Shown: positions 35,831-44,652, counted from the first letter of the stretch. The stretch: 49,930 nt of DNA from Pseudomonas juntendi (GCF_009932375.1 NZ_BLJG01000072.1:1-49930), one strand, 5' to 3'. The notes: a model not told the origin generated them from the letters alone. Made by a program: numbers and translations.

Positions 35831-36207
35831 ACCTGTCCACCATCGAGGCGCTGGCTATCGCTTGGGCGCGAATCGCTGAAGAAGCAGAACTCCCAGCCGG
35901 CTACGAGGGCACGGCGACGCCAGAGGCGCATCGGGCCTGCGAGGTGATCCAGGAGCGGATTCGAGAGCACGTCGTCGCCACCAATGACATGCGGCTGTTC
36001 GGCCTGCTGCACCTGCTTGGGCAGGCGTCGCTGCGCATGGAGCAAGCGCTGTGGCCGGAAGAATATGCGCGGATGACCCGCGAGGTCGAGGAAGCTCTCC
36101 GAGAGGCCGACGACCCCAACGCCAAGTCGTACACCCACGAAGAAGTCATGCAGGCGATGCAGGAACGCATCGACCGAGCGCGAGACAAAGCCATGTTGAT
36201 CGGCTGA
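35827..36207 (+). CDS. Small helical protein with antitoxin-like C-terminal motif
   Basis: A 126-residue mostly helical protein, translationally coupled to the previous gene. The end reads YTHEEVMQAMQERIDRARDK, resembling the HEEVM.. tail of Phd/RelB-type antitoxins, but no toxin follows. Its stop TGA is the first bases of a 26-bp direct repeat (36205-36230), where homology probably breaks. Confidence 0.5.
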   Translation: MNLSTIEALAIAWARIAEEAELPAGYEGTATPEAHRACEVIQERIREHVVATNDMRLFGLLHLLGQASLRMEQALWPEEYARMTREVEEALREADDPNAKSYTHEEVMQAMQERIDRARDKAMLIG

Positions 36208-36230
36208 CGGAAATTTCGGCGGTTCCGGCT
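36205..36230. repeat. 26-bp direct repeat, left copy
   Basis: TGACGGAAATTTC, two variable bases, then GGTTCCGGCT. It matches 37742-37767 at 24 of 26 positions. The two copies bracket the HD-GYP gene 1.5 kb apart. Confidence 0.7.
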
Positions 36231-36478
36231 GATCCAAGAATCTTGGCGTGACCTTACCTCCGCTCTACCGCTGGGTGCCAGCCTCGGCGCACGCCTAACC
36301 ACCCAACTCAGAAAGGAAAATAAGTTGGTAAAACGCATTCCCGTATCCGAGCTTCGTCTCGGCATGTACATCCACAAGCTCGCCTGCTCTTGGGTTCGAC
36401 ACCCATTCTGGCGCGGCAGCTTCCTGCTGACCGAGCCTCAGGATCTCTCTGCCATTCGAGAATGTGGCGTCGGGGAGG

Positions 36479-36515
36479 TCTGGGTCGACTTGGCCAAAAG
36501 CTAAGTCGACCCAGA
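36479..36515. repeat. 13-bp perfect inverted repeat inside the broken HD-GYP gene
   Basis: TCTGGGTCGACTT (36479-36491) and AAGTCGACCCAGA (36503-36515) pair around an 11-base loop. The left arm is original gene sequence; the right arm looks like its templated inverted copy, bringing in the TAA stop. Confidence 0.85.
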
Positions 36516-36617
36516 GAGCCCAGAGAGCCCAGAGAGCCCAGAGAGCCCAGAGAGCCCAGAGCCCAGAGCCCAGAGCCCAGAGCCCAGAGCCCAGAGCCCA
36601 GAGCCCAGAGCCCAGAG
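36510..36617. repeat. Minisatellite: 5 x 9 bp then 9 x 7 bp
   Basis: Five CCCAGAGAG units (36510-36554) are followed by nine CCCAGAG units (36555-36617). None of the three frames meets a stop inside the tract. The 7-bp unit is not a multiple of three, so gain or loss changes frame. Confidence 0.95.
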
Positions 36618-37741
36618 AATTGTCGGAGGAGCAATCTCTGCCGTCTAGTCCACTAAGCAAGAAAAGTGACGGCGCAACCTCAATGGAGAGCGAAATGTGT
36701 TATGCACGGAAACTCTGTCTTGCGGCCAAGTCCCAAGTCATGGACATGTTCCAGGAAGCCCGGCTTGGCAAGGCCGTCGACCCAAGCACGACGTTGCCGC
36801 TGGTCGGAGAAATCGCTGCCTCGGTGCTGCGCCAACCTCATGCCCTCATCAGCGTCGCACGCATCAAAACGCACGACGATTACACCTACCTGCACTCGGT
36901 TGCCGTCTGCGCCCTGATGCTATCGCTGGCCCGGCATCTCGATCTAGACGAGGAGCAAACGCGCCTGGCTGGCATCGGCGGACTGATGCACGACCTAGGC
37001 AAGGCCGCGATGCCGCTGGAAGTGCTTAACAAACCAGGCAAGCTCACCGATGCCGAGTTCGCCATCATGAAGCGCCACCCTGTGGAGGGCGCAAAGATGC
37101 TGCGCGCAGGCGGGGCCGAGCCCGGGGTGGTGGACATTGCCCTGCACCATCACGAGAAGATCGACGGAACCGGCTACCCGGATCGCTTGGCCGGTGACGC
37201 CATTTCACTCCTGGCCCGCATGGGCGCAATCTGCGACGTCTATGATGCCGTGACGTCGGAGCGAGCCTACAAAAAGCCGTGGGACCCGTCCGCGGCGATG
37301 CGGCAGATGGCCAAGTGGGAGGGCCATTTCGACAAACGCATCTTCCACGCCTTCGTCAAGGCCGTGGGCATCTACCCCGTCGGCTCCTTGGTTCGCCTGT
37401 CCTCTCAGCGTCTGGCCGTTGTCGTTGAGCCGGGAATGGAATCACTGCTGACTCCCAAGGTTCGCGTGTTCTTCTCGCTACGCTCGAGAGAGCCGATCCC
37501 GATGCAGACCATCGACCTGGCGGCCACGAGTTGCAAGGACAGTATCACTGGCCCCGAAGACCCGACGCTCTGGAACTTCAAGAACCTCGACGACTTGTGG
37601 ATGGAATAGCCCCCACAAAACGACGGCCCCGTGAGGGAGCCGTTGAACATCGTCGAGCGATGCCCGTCCAGGGAGGGATGGCCGAGCTCGATTCTCCAGA
37701 AGGTAGCTGGTGACACGAGTGTTGAGCCCACCCAACTAGGG

Positions 37742-37767
37742 TGACGGAAATTTCTGGGGTTCCGGCT
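37742..37767. repeat. 26-bp direct repeat, right copy
   Basis: TGACGGAAATTTCTGGGG followed by TTCCGGCT. It is the partner of 36205-36230 and lies at the point where the IS481-like transposase fragment stops matching. Confidence 0.7.
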
Positions 37768-37769
37768 TA

Positions 37770-37929
37770 CATCCCCATAAACGGTGCTTGGGGACACGCC
37801 GTACAACTCGGCTATTGCGGCCACCTGGGTAGTTCGTTCCGGGCTTTTCTTCGGCAAGCGGTCAAGCCGCTGCCGCAACTGCATCAGCGAATCGGTTGGA
37901 ATGGCTTTACGCCGCCCGCTGGGCATCAC
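37770..37929 (-). pseudogene. 5' fragment of an IS481-like transposase/integrase
   Basis: About 52 codons from ATG 37929: RRKAIPTDSLMQLRQRLDRL, PKKSPERTTQVAAIAELYGV and SPSTVY, the N-terminal HTH of integrase-type transposases that accompany this resolvase. After STVY the sequence becomes the direct repeat and unrelated DNA, so the catalytic domain is lost. It overlaps the resolvase stop by 23 bases, as in an operon. Confidence 0.65.
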
Positions 37930-38494
37930 GCTCGGCCTCGGTCAGGTAGTTGTAGAGTGTCGAGCGGCCGATGCCCATCATCCGGTAGATTTCCGCCACC
38001 GTGTGTTGCCGCTCGTGATAGAGGCGTAGGACCAGCTCCTGTTTGGCCGGATCAAGCCGCTTCTTACGGCCACCCTTGCGGCCACGAGCCCGCGCGTCGG
38101 ACAAACCGGCTTGGGTACGTTCGCGGATCAGGTTGCGCTCGAATTCGGCCAAGGCACCGAATAGATGAAACACCAGGCGGCCACCAATCGAGGCAGTGTC
38201 GATATTCTCCTGCAAGCTGCGTAAGCCGACGCCGGCGGCGTCCAATTGCTCGACCAGCCGGATCAAATCCTTCAGCGAGCGGCCGAGGCGATCCAGGCGC
38301 CAAATCACCACGGTGTCGCCACGGCGAAGCGTGGTCAGCAAGGCAGTCAGCCCGACCCGCTCGGCCTTGGCGCCGCTGGCGGTATCCTCGAACAGGCGCT
38401 CGCAACCGACTTTCGTCAGCGCATCGCGTTGCAGATCGAGGAGTTGGTCGTCGGTTGAGACACGGGCGTATCCAATCAACATGGTGTTGTCCAA
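37907..38494 (-). CDS. Serine recombinase (Tn3-type resolvase/Pin-like invertase)
   Basis: A 195-residue small serine recombinase. The catalytic Ser is in MLIGYARVSTDDQ; VVIWRLDRLGRSLKDLIRLV and FHLFGALAEFERNLIRERTQ follow, and the C-terminal HTH is at AEIYRMMGIGRSTLYNYL. Intact. It normally resolves cointegrates or inverts DNA; the partner transposase next to it is truncated. Confidence 0.92.
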   Translation of the reverse strand: MDNTMLIGYARVSTDDQLLDLQRDALTKVGCERLFEDTASGAKAERVGLTALLTTLRRGDTVVIWRLDRLGRSLKDLIRLVEQLDAAGVGLRSLQENIDTASIGGRLVFHLFGALAEFERNLIRERTQAGLSDARARGRKGGRKKRLDPAKQELVLRLYHERQHTVAEIYRMMGIGRSTLYNYLTEAERDAQRAA

Positions 38495-38639
38495 CTATTC
38501 AGCGGTAACTCAGTGTAGTCGGATGCTGAAAGATGGAGACTGTAGTTGGATAGCAGCGATGCGGGGTTGTGTGAGAGTTTTGTCGCTTTCAGAAGGCAAC
38601 AGCACTGAGGATCAGAAGCGGACTACACAGCAGGTGCAC
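38495..38639. other. Short region upstream of the resolvase
   Basis: No gene is seen. It begins with the resolvase promoter region, where a resolution site would be expected, but I cannot identify one with confidence. Confidence 0.3.
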
Positions 38640-38872
38640 CTATCCCGTAACTGGCGGCCCTTGAGAAGCAAGTTTGCCCAATCGCCGCAGGTTCTGTACC
38701 GCTGCCGCCAGAGTGAACTCATCGCTTGCGCCACTCATGCCTCGTAGTCACAAGCGACCCAATTTCAAGATGCGTTTGAGGTGGGCAAACAACATTTCAC
38801 CTTTCTTACGTTCGTAGCGAGAGCGCGCGTACTCCGGCGTCGCTGCGATGCGCCGAGCCACATCACGGCTTC
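38640..38872 (-). pseudogene. C-terminal remnant of an IS1182-family transposase
   Basis: Translation gives ARSRYERKKGEMLFAHLKRI, then LKLGRL, an in-frame TGA, then GASDEFTLAAAVQNLRRLGK and a final TAG at 38640. This is the conserved end of IS1182-type transposases. The rest of the gene is absent, replaced near 38872 by a Tn3-type terminus. Confidence 0.8.
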
Positions 38873-38893
38873 ATGGGCGCTGCGGGCGACCTT

Positions 38894-38931
38894 GGGGCTA
38901 ACAGAGAAAACGGAAAATTTCGTACGCTAAG
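38894..38931 (+). repeat. Tn3-family terminal inverted repeat (left-facing)
   Basis: 38 bases starting GGGG, then AGAGAAAACGGAAAATTTCG, then TACGCTAAG, matching the Tn21/Tn3 IR consensus. Orientation says a transposon-like unit begins here and runs rightwards. Confidence 0.8.
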
Positions 38932-38983
38932 CGCTTTGTCTGTCAGGCTGACCCAAGATCGCAGCGCGTCCTCATGGATACCG

Positions 38984-39268
38984 TCACGCATCGTTAGGCA
39001 AGCTCTGGATTTTTTCAGCGGCCACGGCCATGGCCACACATGCCATTCGATCACGCTGAATTTCAGTGATGACTCCCGCATCGCGTAAGCCCAAGGCATA
39101 CCCCTCAGCACGACCGGCCACTTCCATCACCTGATGCAGGGATCTGCCTTCGATGATCTTGAGCAGCAGGTTCCCCCACTGTGCCGTCTGCCCGCTGCTT
39201 AGCCCCAAAACAGCCTCATACGCGGCGGTAGAATTCAACACATTACGGTCAGCTGGATCGTTTGACAT
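38984..39268 (-). CDS. Small helical hypothetical protein
   Basis: A 94-residue protein; ATG 39268 has AAGGATCTGATCC just upstream, so translation is likely. The body is helical with LGLSSGQTAQWGNLLLKIIE and a late MACVAMAVAAEKIQ. I do not recognise a family. It lies inside the Tn3-like IR at 38894 and is followed by none of its own strand; its own terminator is not evident. Confidence 0.5.
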   Translation of the reverse strand: MSNDPADRNVLNSTAAYEAVLGLSSGQTAQWGNLLLKIIEGRSLHQVMEVAGRAEGYALGLRDAGVITEIQRDRMACVAMAVAAEKIQSLPNDA

Positions 39269-39365
39269 GGATCAGATCCTTATAGAGTAAGGAGTGGCCT
39301 GTACGTCATACCACTCACCCTGTGAAGGCTAGGCCAGCCCCCCCATACCTGGCGTCCAGCAGGCG

Positions 39366-39391
39366 AAAAAAACCCACTGCGTGGTTTTTTT
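39366..39391. terminator. Bidirectional terminator
   Basis: AAAAAACC(C)AC and GTGGTTTTTTT pair around TGC with one bulge, with T-run and A-run on the two sides. It lies between the small gene and the BdlA-like gene. Confidence 0.7.
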
Positions 39392-39514
39392 GTGGGGGGC
39401 GACTGAACGAAAACGTCGTTATGCGTAAGTGCTCAATCTGCCAGATTGCCACCAGTCATTTCCAAAAGATGACTGCACATCTGGATATGGCTTCCAGCAA
39501 ATCAAGCGCCATGT

Positions 39515-40831
39515 TCACTGACCACGCTCATGGGCAAGCATGCTCACCGCCTGCACTGCATCGTTTGCTCCATCGCGAATCTGCTGGATCACCGCACCAG
39601 CCTGATTTGCCAAGTCGACACCTTTGGTCGCCCGTTCACGGGTGCCGTCCATGCTCTTGATTGCTAGCTGAGTTTCGCTCTGGATCATGTTAACCATCCC
39701 AGAAATTTCCATCGTCGAGCCGCTGGTACGTGAGGCCAATTGTCGAACTTCATCGGCGACCACCGCAAATCCACGACCCTGCTCACCCGCTCGGGCGGCT
39801 TCGATGGCCGCGTTCAAAGCCAGCAGGTTGGTCTGATCGGCAATCCCGTGAATGGTCTTGACGATGGCGGTGATCTGCTCAGAACGCTCTCCGAGCTTGG
39901 CGATGATGACCGACGAATCCTCGATATTAGCGGCGATTTCCCGCATTTCGCTCGCAGCTTGCTGGATAACCACCGTGCCATGTTCGGCAGCTTGGCGTGT
40001 CTCGACTGAGATGTGATACGCCTGACTAGCGCTCTGAGTGTCCTGCGCATGCTTCTCAACCATCGCGGTGACGTCCGAGGCAAATTTCACCACTTTGCTT
40101 AACTGCCCGCTGGCGTCATACACCGGGTTATAGCTGGCCTCCAACCACAGGGTTTGCCCACGCTTGCCGACCCGTTCAAATTGCCCGTTGAAAAACTCGC
40201 CTTGATTCAGTCGCCGCCAGAAGTCCTGGTATTCACTACTGCTAGCCAATGCAGGCTTACAGAACAGTCTATGGTGCTTGCCCTTGAGTTCGGCCAAGCT
40301 GTAGCCGACCAGACTCAAGAAGTTCTGGTTGGCATCAACAATACTGCCGTCCAGGTTGAACTCGATAATACCCATGGCCCGGTCGAGGGCTTGCAACTTG
40401 CCTTTGGTTTGGCTCTCGTGTTGTACCTTCAACGTGACGTCAAGCGCATATTTAATCACCTTCACCACGTTGCCCTGCTCGTCCTTGACCGGGTTGTAGC
40501 TGGCCTCCAGCCAAATTGGCTGGCCATTAGCACCCACTCTTTCAAAGGTTCCTGATTCGAACTGGCCGCTTTTGAGGTGCTGCCAGAAGGCTTGGTACTC
40601 GCCGCTACGCGCGTAGTCTGGCAGGCAGAACTGTCGGTGCGGCTGACCAAGCACTTGCTCTGAACGATACCCCATGGCCTTAAGAAAATTCTCATTCGCC
40701 GCTAGGACGATGCCATTCAGGTCGAATTCGATGACCGCCATGGAGCGGTTGATGGCTTCGAGCTGACTGGCTTGCAGGGCGATGGTCTGTTGCTGCGCAT
40801 TAATGGTTTTTTTAGAGGCGTTGAACAACAT
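39515..40831 (-). CDS. bdlA: BdlA-like PAS-PAS-MCP chemotaxis protein (cytosolic)
   Basis: A 438-residue protein with no membrane helix. Two tandem PAS domains (about 20-140 and 145-260) each have a [20 protein letters not shown] or [20 protein letters not shown] start, a [20 protein letters not shown] loop and [10 protein letters not shown] end. The methyl-accepting signalling domain follows, with the hairpin tip [24 protein letters not shown] core (seen as [20 protein letters not shown]). This is the plan of P. aeruginosa BdlA (about 417 residues), which links c-di-GMP, heme/FAD redox sensing and biofilm dispersion. Intact. Terminator lies just downstream. Confidence 0.85.
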   Translation of the reverse strand: MLFNASKKTINAQQQTIALQASQLEAINRSMAVIEFDLNGIVLAANENFLKAMGYRSEQVLGQPHRQFCLPDYARSGEYQAFWQHLKSGQFESGTFERVGANGQPIWLEASYNPVKDEQGNVVKVIKYALDVTLKVQHESQTKGKLQALDRAMGIIEFNLDGSIVDANQNFLSLVGYSLAELKGKHHRLFCKPALASSSEYQDFWRRLNQGEFFNGQFERVGKRGQTLWLEASYNPVYDASGQLSKVVKFASDVTAMVEKHAQDTQSASQAYHISVETRQAAEHGTVVIQQAASEMREIAANIEDSSVIIAKLGERSEQITAIVKTIHGIADQTNLLALNAAIEAARAGEQGRGFAVVADEVRQLASRTSGSTMEISGMVNMIQSETQLAIKSMDGTRERATKGVDLANQAGAVIQQIRDGANDAVQAVSMLAHERGQ

Positions 40832-40999
40832 GATGTCGGTAGCCTTGAAGAGGAGGGATCGTGGTGGGCAGTCCTATTCTGTTCGATTGCTAGCCACAGC
40901 CATTGGCCGTTGATTGCGCAATGCCACTATCCATGAGCGACGATCCCAGACTGCTAGATCCGGTACGTAAATTCAACGGGTGAACTGTAGGGTTAATAT

Positions 41000-41100
41000 C
41001 CAGCGCCGTAGCACCGCAAACGCTGGATTAGCAAGGGCTTAAGCGTTCGCGGCGCTGGCAAATGATTGATGTAGACTTGCGAGATAGGGCCAGCGCCGTG
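41000..41100. repeat. Three copies of CCAGCGCCG in direct/inverted order
   Basis: CCAGCGCCG at 41000-41008 and about 41089-41098 flank an inverted CGGCGCTGG at 41050-41058. Could form alternative hairpins; function unknown. Confidence 0.5.
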
Positions 41101-41275
41101 GGGCAGAAACCTGTGAAAGTCATCTGCCGTGTGTGCACGGCACTAAATTACCGCGAGGATTTGATCTGTAGTTTTTTGTGTCTTTTCGTGTCCGCGAAAA
41201 TCACGAAGACGAACTAACAAGCCCAAGTAGTTGTGGACTTGGCCGGTCATGCGTCCCTCAATTGCCGCACGCGTA

Positions 41276-41312
41276 CGATTTTTCCGAATTCTGCGGGCTT
41301 CCGTCATTGCCT
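41276..41312 (-). repeat. Degenerate Tn501-type terminal inverted repeat
   Basis: The minus strand reads GGAAGCCCGCAGAATTCGG, then AAAAATCGTACGCG, close to the Tn501 IR but with the outer GGGG decayed. The outer end faces right, opposite to 43904-43941, so the two face each other across the MHYT gene. Confidence 0.6.
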
Positions 41313-41552
41313 CTGAGAGGCTAGCGGCGGGCCCTCAGCACTTGGTCAGCAGGTGCGGAGCATTCGCGGCACTGGCTGCTGACCGGAATCTATCTGCGCT
41401 GTACAGCCTGTGGCGCCGGACAGGCAGCCAGTGACGACAATCGGCTGTTTGTGCACGAGCGGAGCTGTCCGCGGGCCGGCACCACCCCTAGCGCGAGCTG
41501 GCCTGCATCCTGCGGGCTCCTTGCAAAACGTCGGCTTGCTCCCTACAGCGCA

Positions 41553-43631
41553 TCAAGCAGTCGCTGTAGTCTCGGCAATCGGTGTTGCAGTCAGACTTTT
41601 GACCAGCAGTTCTGCGGGTAAAGGACGGCCAAGCAAATAGCCTTGCAACGTATGACAGCCTAGTCGGGTAAGCAACTCTTGCTGTTCTGCCGTCTCCACC
41701 CCTTCGGCCACAATCTTCAGCCCCAGTGTTTGGCCCAGCGCAATAATCGCCGAAACAATTGCCGCATCGTCATTGCCCTGAGCCAACTCGGTGACAAAGC
41801 CTCGGTCGATTTTCAGTTCATTGGCCGGTAGGCGCTTAAGATAGAGCAGACTGGAGTAGCCCGTCCCGAAGTCATCGATGGAGATGCTCACCCCCAGTTC
41901 TGCTAGTTTTTTCAGGACTACCAAACTGGCCTCGGCATTGCGCATGGCGGTGGACTCGGTGACTTCAAGAACGAGATGACGAGCATCCAATGAATGACGC
42001 TCCAAGGCCATGCGTACAATATTGACCAAGCCGAATTGCCCCAGTTGAACCGTGGACAGGTTGACCGCAATGCTCCAGTCCTGATGCCCCTCGTCGTGCC
42101 ATTCGCGCATCTGGCGGCACGCTTCGTCGATCACCCAGTTGCCAATGGGTATGATCAGACCGGTCCTTTCCGCGAGTGGCAAGAAACTGTCTGGCGGGAC
42201 CAGACCGTGATCCGGGCTTTGCCAGCGCAATAACGCTTCGACCCCGATCATCGGGCCATTGGGAGCAAGCATTTTCGGTTGGTAGTGCAGGACAAATTCG
42301 CATCGATCCAGCGCCTGATGCAGATCGTGTTGAAGTTGCATCTGTTGATGGGCATTGGTGTTCATCGTCTTTTCGAAAAAGCTGTAGCCACTACGTCCTA
42401 TTTCCTTGGCGTGGTACATCGCGGCATCCGCGTTAACCATCAACTCATGCGCGGTCAGACCATCATTGGGGAACAAGGCAATACCAATACTGGCTGAGAC
42501 GTGCAGGTTATTGCGGCCGATGTGATAGGCATTACCAATGTTCTCGATCAGCCTTTGCGCTAGCATCGCCGCATCTTCGGGCTCCCCCGTATCAATCAAC
42601 AAGACAAACTCATCGCCTCCTAGCCGCGCCGCCGTGTCCTCGCTGCGTTGGGTGTCGAGAATCCGCTGTGCGACCTCGATCAGCAAAAGATCGCCGACGT
42701 GATGCCCGTACAGGTCGTTGACGGCCTTGAAACCATCCAGATCCATAAATAGCACCGCAAAATGACGCTTTTCCCGTGCAGCTTTTTGAATGGCTTGCTC
42801 TAGGCGATCATCCAGCAGGAAGCGATTGGGCAGCTTGGTTAGGTTGTCGTGCAATGCCAGCTGAACCAGTTCACTGTTGGCCCGATCAAGTGAGGTCGCT
42901 AGCAACTTGGTACGCACATCCAGCATGGAAATGATTAAGGCAATAGCGAATACCGCCAGACTCACCACAATCACCAGCACTGCCAGCCACTTGGTATCGA
43001 TGCCGGTGTTTGCCGCCCCGCAGAAGCTTCCGACAGGAAACTGCGCAGCAGCCATGCCGGTGTAGTGCATGCCGAGGATGGCACAACCCATTACCAGCGA
43101 CGCCCCGATACGGGCATAGGTAGCCTTTTTTGAGTCTTTGCGCAGTTGGAAGGCGATCCACAGGGCCGCCCCTGAGGCAAGAACCGCAATGACAATGGAC
43201 AGGGCAAATATCCAGGGAATATAGATCACACTCGGCGTCATCAACATGGCAGCCATGCCGGTGTAGTGCATGGCCGCAATGCCGCTACCCATCAACAGGC
43301 CACCTAGAGCCAAGCGAGCCCAAGGCAGATCCTTCTGGCAAACCAGCCAGAGCGCAAAGGCCGATGAGGCAATGGCGATCAGCAGCGACAGGAGTGTGAG
43401 CGGGATGTCATAGCCCAGGGAAATGGGAAGATTGAAAGCGAGCATGCCGATAAAGTGCATTGACCAGACACCGAACCCCATGGCGAACGAGCCACCGATC
43501 AGCCAAAACGCGGATGCTCTCCCCGTAGAGCTGGACACTCGACTGGCCATGTTGAGGGCCGTGTAAGAGGCAAGAATGGCGACAATCATAGAGAAAGTGA
43601 CGAGGACATTGTTGTAGCTGCTCAGAAGCAT
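41553..43631 (-). CDS. MHYT-GGDEF-EAL c-di-GMP protein (MucR-like)
   Basis: A 692-residue membrane protein. Start 43631 (MLLSSYNN) has GGGAG six bases upstream; the longer frame to 43787 is rejected. The seven-helix MHYT sensor (about 10-245) carries three copies of the motif: MHFIGM, MHYTGMAAML and MHYTGMAAAQ. The diguanylate cyclase part has LPNRFLLDDRL, RLGGDEFVLL and an intact I-site RSED five residues upstream. The EAL part has GVEALLRWQ, DDFGTGYSSL and AEGVET, so both activities look competent. P. aeruginosa MucR has the same plan and about 685 residues; MHYT is proposed to sense O2, CO or NO. Confidence 0.93.
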   Translation of the reverse strand: MLLSSYNNVLVTFSMIVAILASYTALNMASRVSSSTGRASAFWLIGGSFAMGFGVWSMHFIGMLAFNLPISLGYDIPLTLLSLLIAIASSAFALWLVCQKDLPWARLALGGLLMGSGIAAMHYTGMAAMLMTPSVIYIPWIFALSIVIAVLASGAALWIAFQLRKDSKKATYARIGASLVMGCAILGMHYTGMAAAQFPVGSFCGAANTGIDTKWLAVLVIVVSLAVFAIALIISMLDVRTKLLATSLDRANSELVQLALHDNLTKLPNRFLLDDRLEQAIQKAAREKRHFAVLFMDLDGFKAVNDLYGHHVGDLLLIEVAQRILDTQRSEDTAARLGGDEFVLLIDTGEPEDAAMLAQRLIENIGNAYHIGRNNLHVSASIGIALFPNDGLTAHELMVNADAAMYHAKEIGRSGYSFFEKTMNTNAHQQMQLQHDLHQALDRCEFVLHYQPKMLAPNGPMIGVEALLRWQSPDHGLVPPDSFLPLAERTGLIIPIGNWVIDEACRQMREWHDEGHQDWSIAVNLSTVQLGQFGLVNIVRMALERHSLDARHLVLEVTESTAMRNAEASLVVLKKLAELGVSISIDDFGTGYSSLLYLKRLPANELKIDRGFVTELAQGNDDAAIVSAIIALGQTLGLKIVAEGVETAEQQELLTRLGCHTLQGYLLGRPLPAELLVKSLTATPIAETTATA

Positions 43632-43962
43632 AAAACTCCCATCCTTAGCGTACGTGGCGAAGCCGCGCGAAAATATCAATAAGCCACTATAAACCGATTT
43701 TTTGTGCCCAATGTATAACTTAGGCGACATTGACCCGTAAGTGGGGTATGCCGAGATCAAGCAAAAACTCCACCGTGGACTGCACAAGCGACTCCATAAG
43801 TAGTTGATTTCTAAGTAATTATATAGCTTCCGAAGCGCTCGGAACTTTACGCCCTCCTGCCTGCGGCTCTGCCGCCAGGCGTAACCGCCGGTAAGGTTGA
43901 TACGGGGAGCCCGCAGAATTCGGGAAAAACCGTACGCGAAGCCCGCATTTGATTGACCTTTT
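43632..43962. other. Non-coding region before the second toxin-antitoxin pair
   Basis: No gene is seen. It contains the MHYT gene promoter region and a Tn501-like terminal repeat at 43904-43941, 21 bases before the toxin start. Confidence 0.5.
43904..43941 (+). repeat. Tn501-type terminal inverted repeat (left-facing)
   Basis: 38 bases beginning GGGG, then AGCCCGCAGAATTCGGGA, then AAAACCGTACGCGAAG, as in Tn501-family ends. A unit would run rightwards from here, directly before the toxin gene. Confidence 0.8.
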
Positions 43963-44229
43963 GTGATTTATAAAATACAAAAGGATCAGCGGGCAAAGGC
44001 CGCAATTGCCGCTCGCATCTTCCGCTTGGCGAATGGTCTACCCGGCGACGTGTCACCAGTCGGCCGGGGAGTAAGCGAGTTGAGGATTCACTATGGCCCA
44101 GGCTATCGGGTTTACTTCCAGCAGCGCGGGACAGAAATCGTCATCCTGCTATGTGGTGGAGACAAGAGCAGCCAGACCAGGGACATAGAAACGGCGAAAC
44201 GCCTAGCAAATGAGTGGAAACCGCAATGA
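43963..44229 (+). CDS. HigB/RelE-type toxin, N-terminally shortened
   Basis: An 88-residue protein from GTG 43963. Core motifs of the addiction-module killer family are present: KAAIAARIFRLANGLPGDVS, PVGRGVSELRIHYGPGYRVY and VILLCGGDKSSQTRDIE. Usual members are about 100 residues and begin roughly 12-15 residues earlier (a FxxWLxxL segment); here a Tn501-type terminal repeat lies where that part and the promoter should be, so the 5' end was probably lost by insertion. It may be inactive or weakly expressed. Confidence 0.75.
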   Translation: MIYKIQKDQRAKAAIAARIFRLANGLPGDVSPVGRGVSELRIHYGPGYRVYFQQRGTEIVILLCGGDKSSQTRDIETAKRLANEWKPQ

Positions 44230-44516
44230 CCGAGCCAATTTATGACTACGATCCCGCGCAAGCGCTGGACAGTCCAGAGGCGATAGCGGTGTTCATCGCG
44301 GACGCCCTGGACACTGGAGACGCCGCCTATATCGCTAAGGCTATGGGAGTGGTTGCCCGCGCCAAGGGGATGACCGAGCTGGCCAAGGAAACGGGGCTGG
44401 CCAGAGAGCAGCTTTACAAGTCGTTCAGCGAACGCGGGAACCCTACACTGAAAACCATGCTGGTAGTGATGCGGGCACTGGGAGTTGATTTGACCGCCAG
44501 ACCGCATACGCAATAA
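44226..44516 (+). CDS. HigA-type antitoxin
   Basis: A 96-residue protein; ATG 44226 overlaps the toxin stop (ATGA). It matches the probable addiction-module antidote family: IAVFIADALDTGDAAYIAKA, then GVVARAKGMTELAKETGLAR and EQLYKSFSERGNPTLKTMLV, ending DLTARPH. Intact even though the toxin is shortened, which is common in decaying modules. Confidence 0.88.
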   Translation: MTEPIYDYDPAQALDSPEAIAVFIADALDTGDAAYIAKAMGVVARAKGMTELAKETGLAREQLYKSFSERGNPTLKTMLVVMRALGVDLTARPHTQ

Positions 44517-44524
44517 GAACACGT

Positions 44525-44652
44525 CCGGCACCCTGCGCAACGTCAGGATAGGGCCGAACCCTGCATTTTCTGACGCTTCGCCGGCAGCCTCTATGGCCTC
44601 AACCTGACAGGCCGCACGCTTAGCGGATTTTGTCCGTTTTCTCTATCGCCCC
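44525..44652 (+). repeat. Transposon right-end repeat, copy 2 (Tn3-family)
   Basis: About 128 bp nearly identical to 34229-34360, with the terminal repeat 44619-44652 and CCCC at its right edge. Compared with copy 1 it has lost about four bases (TACG) inside the IR, which may disable it. Confidence 0.75.

Larger units (their letters stand above)
36325..37609 (+). pseudogene. DUF3391-HD-GYP phosphodiesterase, split by inverted duplication and minisatellite
   Basis: The DUF3391 N-terminus starts at TTG 36325 (VKRIPVSELRLGMYIHKL) and stops at a TAA near 36502. The HD-GYP domain is in the next frame from about 36683 (Met-Glu-Ser-Glu) to 37609, with LMHDLGKAAMP, the HHHEKIDGTGYPDR signature and normal length. 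Between them sits an inverted duplication and a 7/9-base minisatellite. The HD-GYP part, including metal ligands, is intact and could be translated separately from ATG 36683. Compared with the intact homologue at 47066-48283, only the linker is disrupted. HD-GYP proteins degrade c-di-GMP. Confidence 0.7.
40832..41552. other. Long non-coding region with inverted repeats and IR remnant
   Basis: No gene is supported. It holds the BdlA-like promoter region, three CCAGCGCCG-type repeats (41000-41100), a hairpin near 41183-41210 (TTTTCG ... CGAAAA) and a degenerate Tn501-like terminal repeat at 41276-41312. Confidence 0.5.

Noticed and set aside
36510..36617. Possible CRISPR or phase-variation switch that joins DUF3391 to HD-GYP
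   Set aside because: No spacers; and the TAA upstream of the tract means slippage in the tract alone cannot fuse the two parts.
37405..37770. Extension of the IS481-like frame into the HD-GYP gene
   Set aside because: Homology stops at the direct repeat; the rest reads antisense of HD-GYP.
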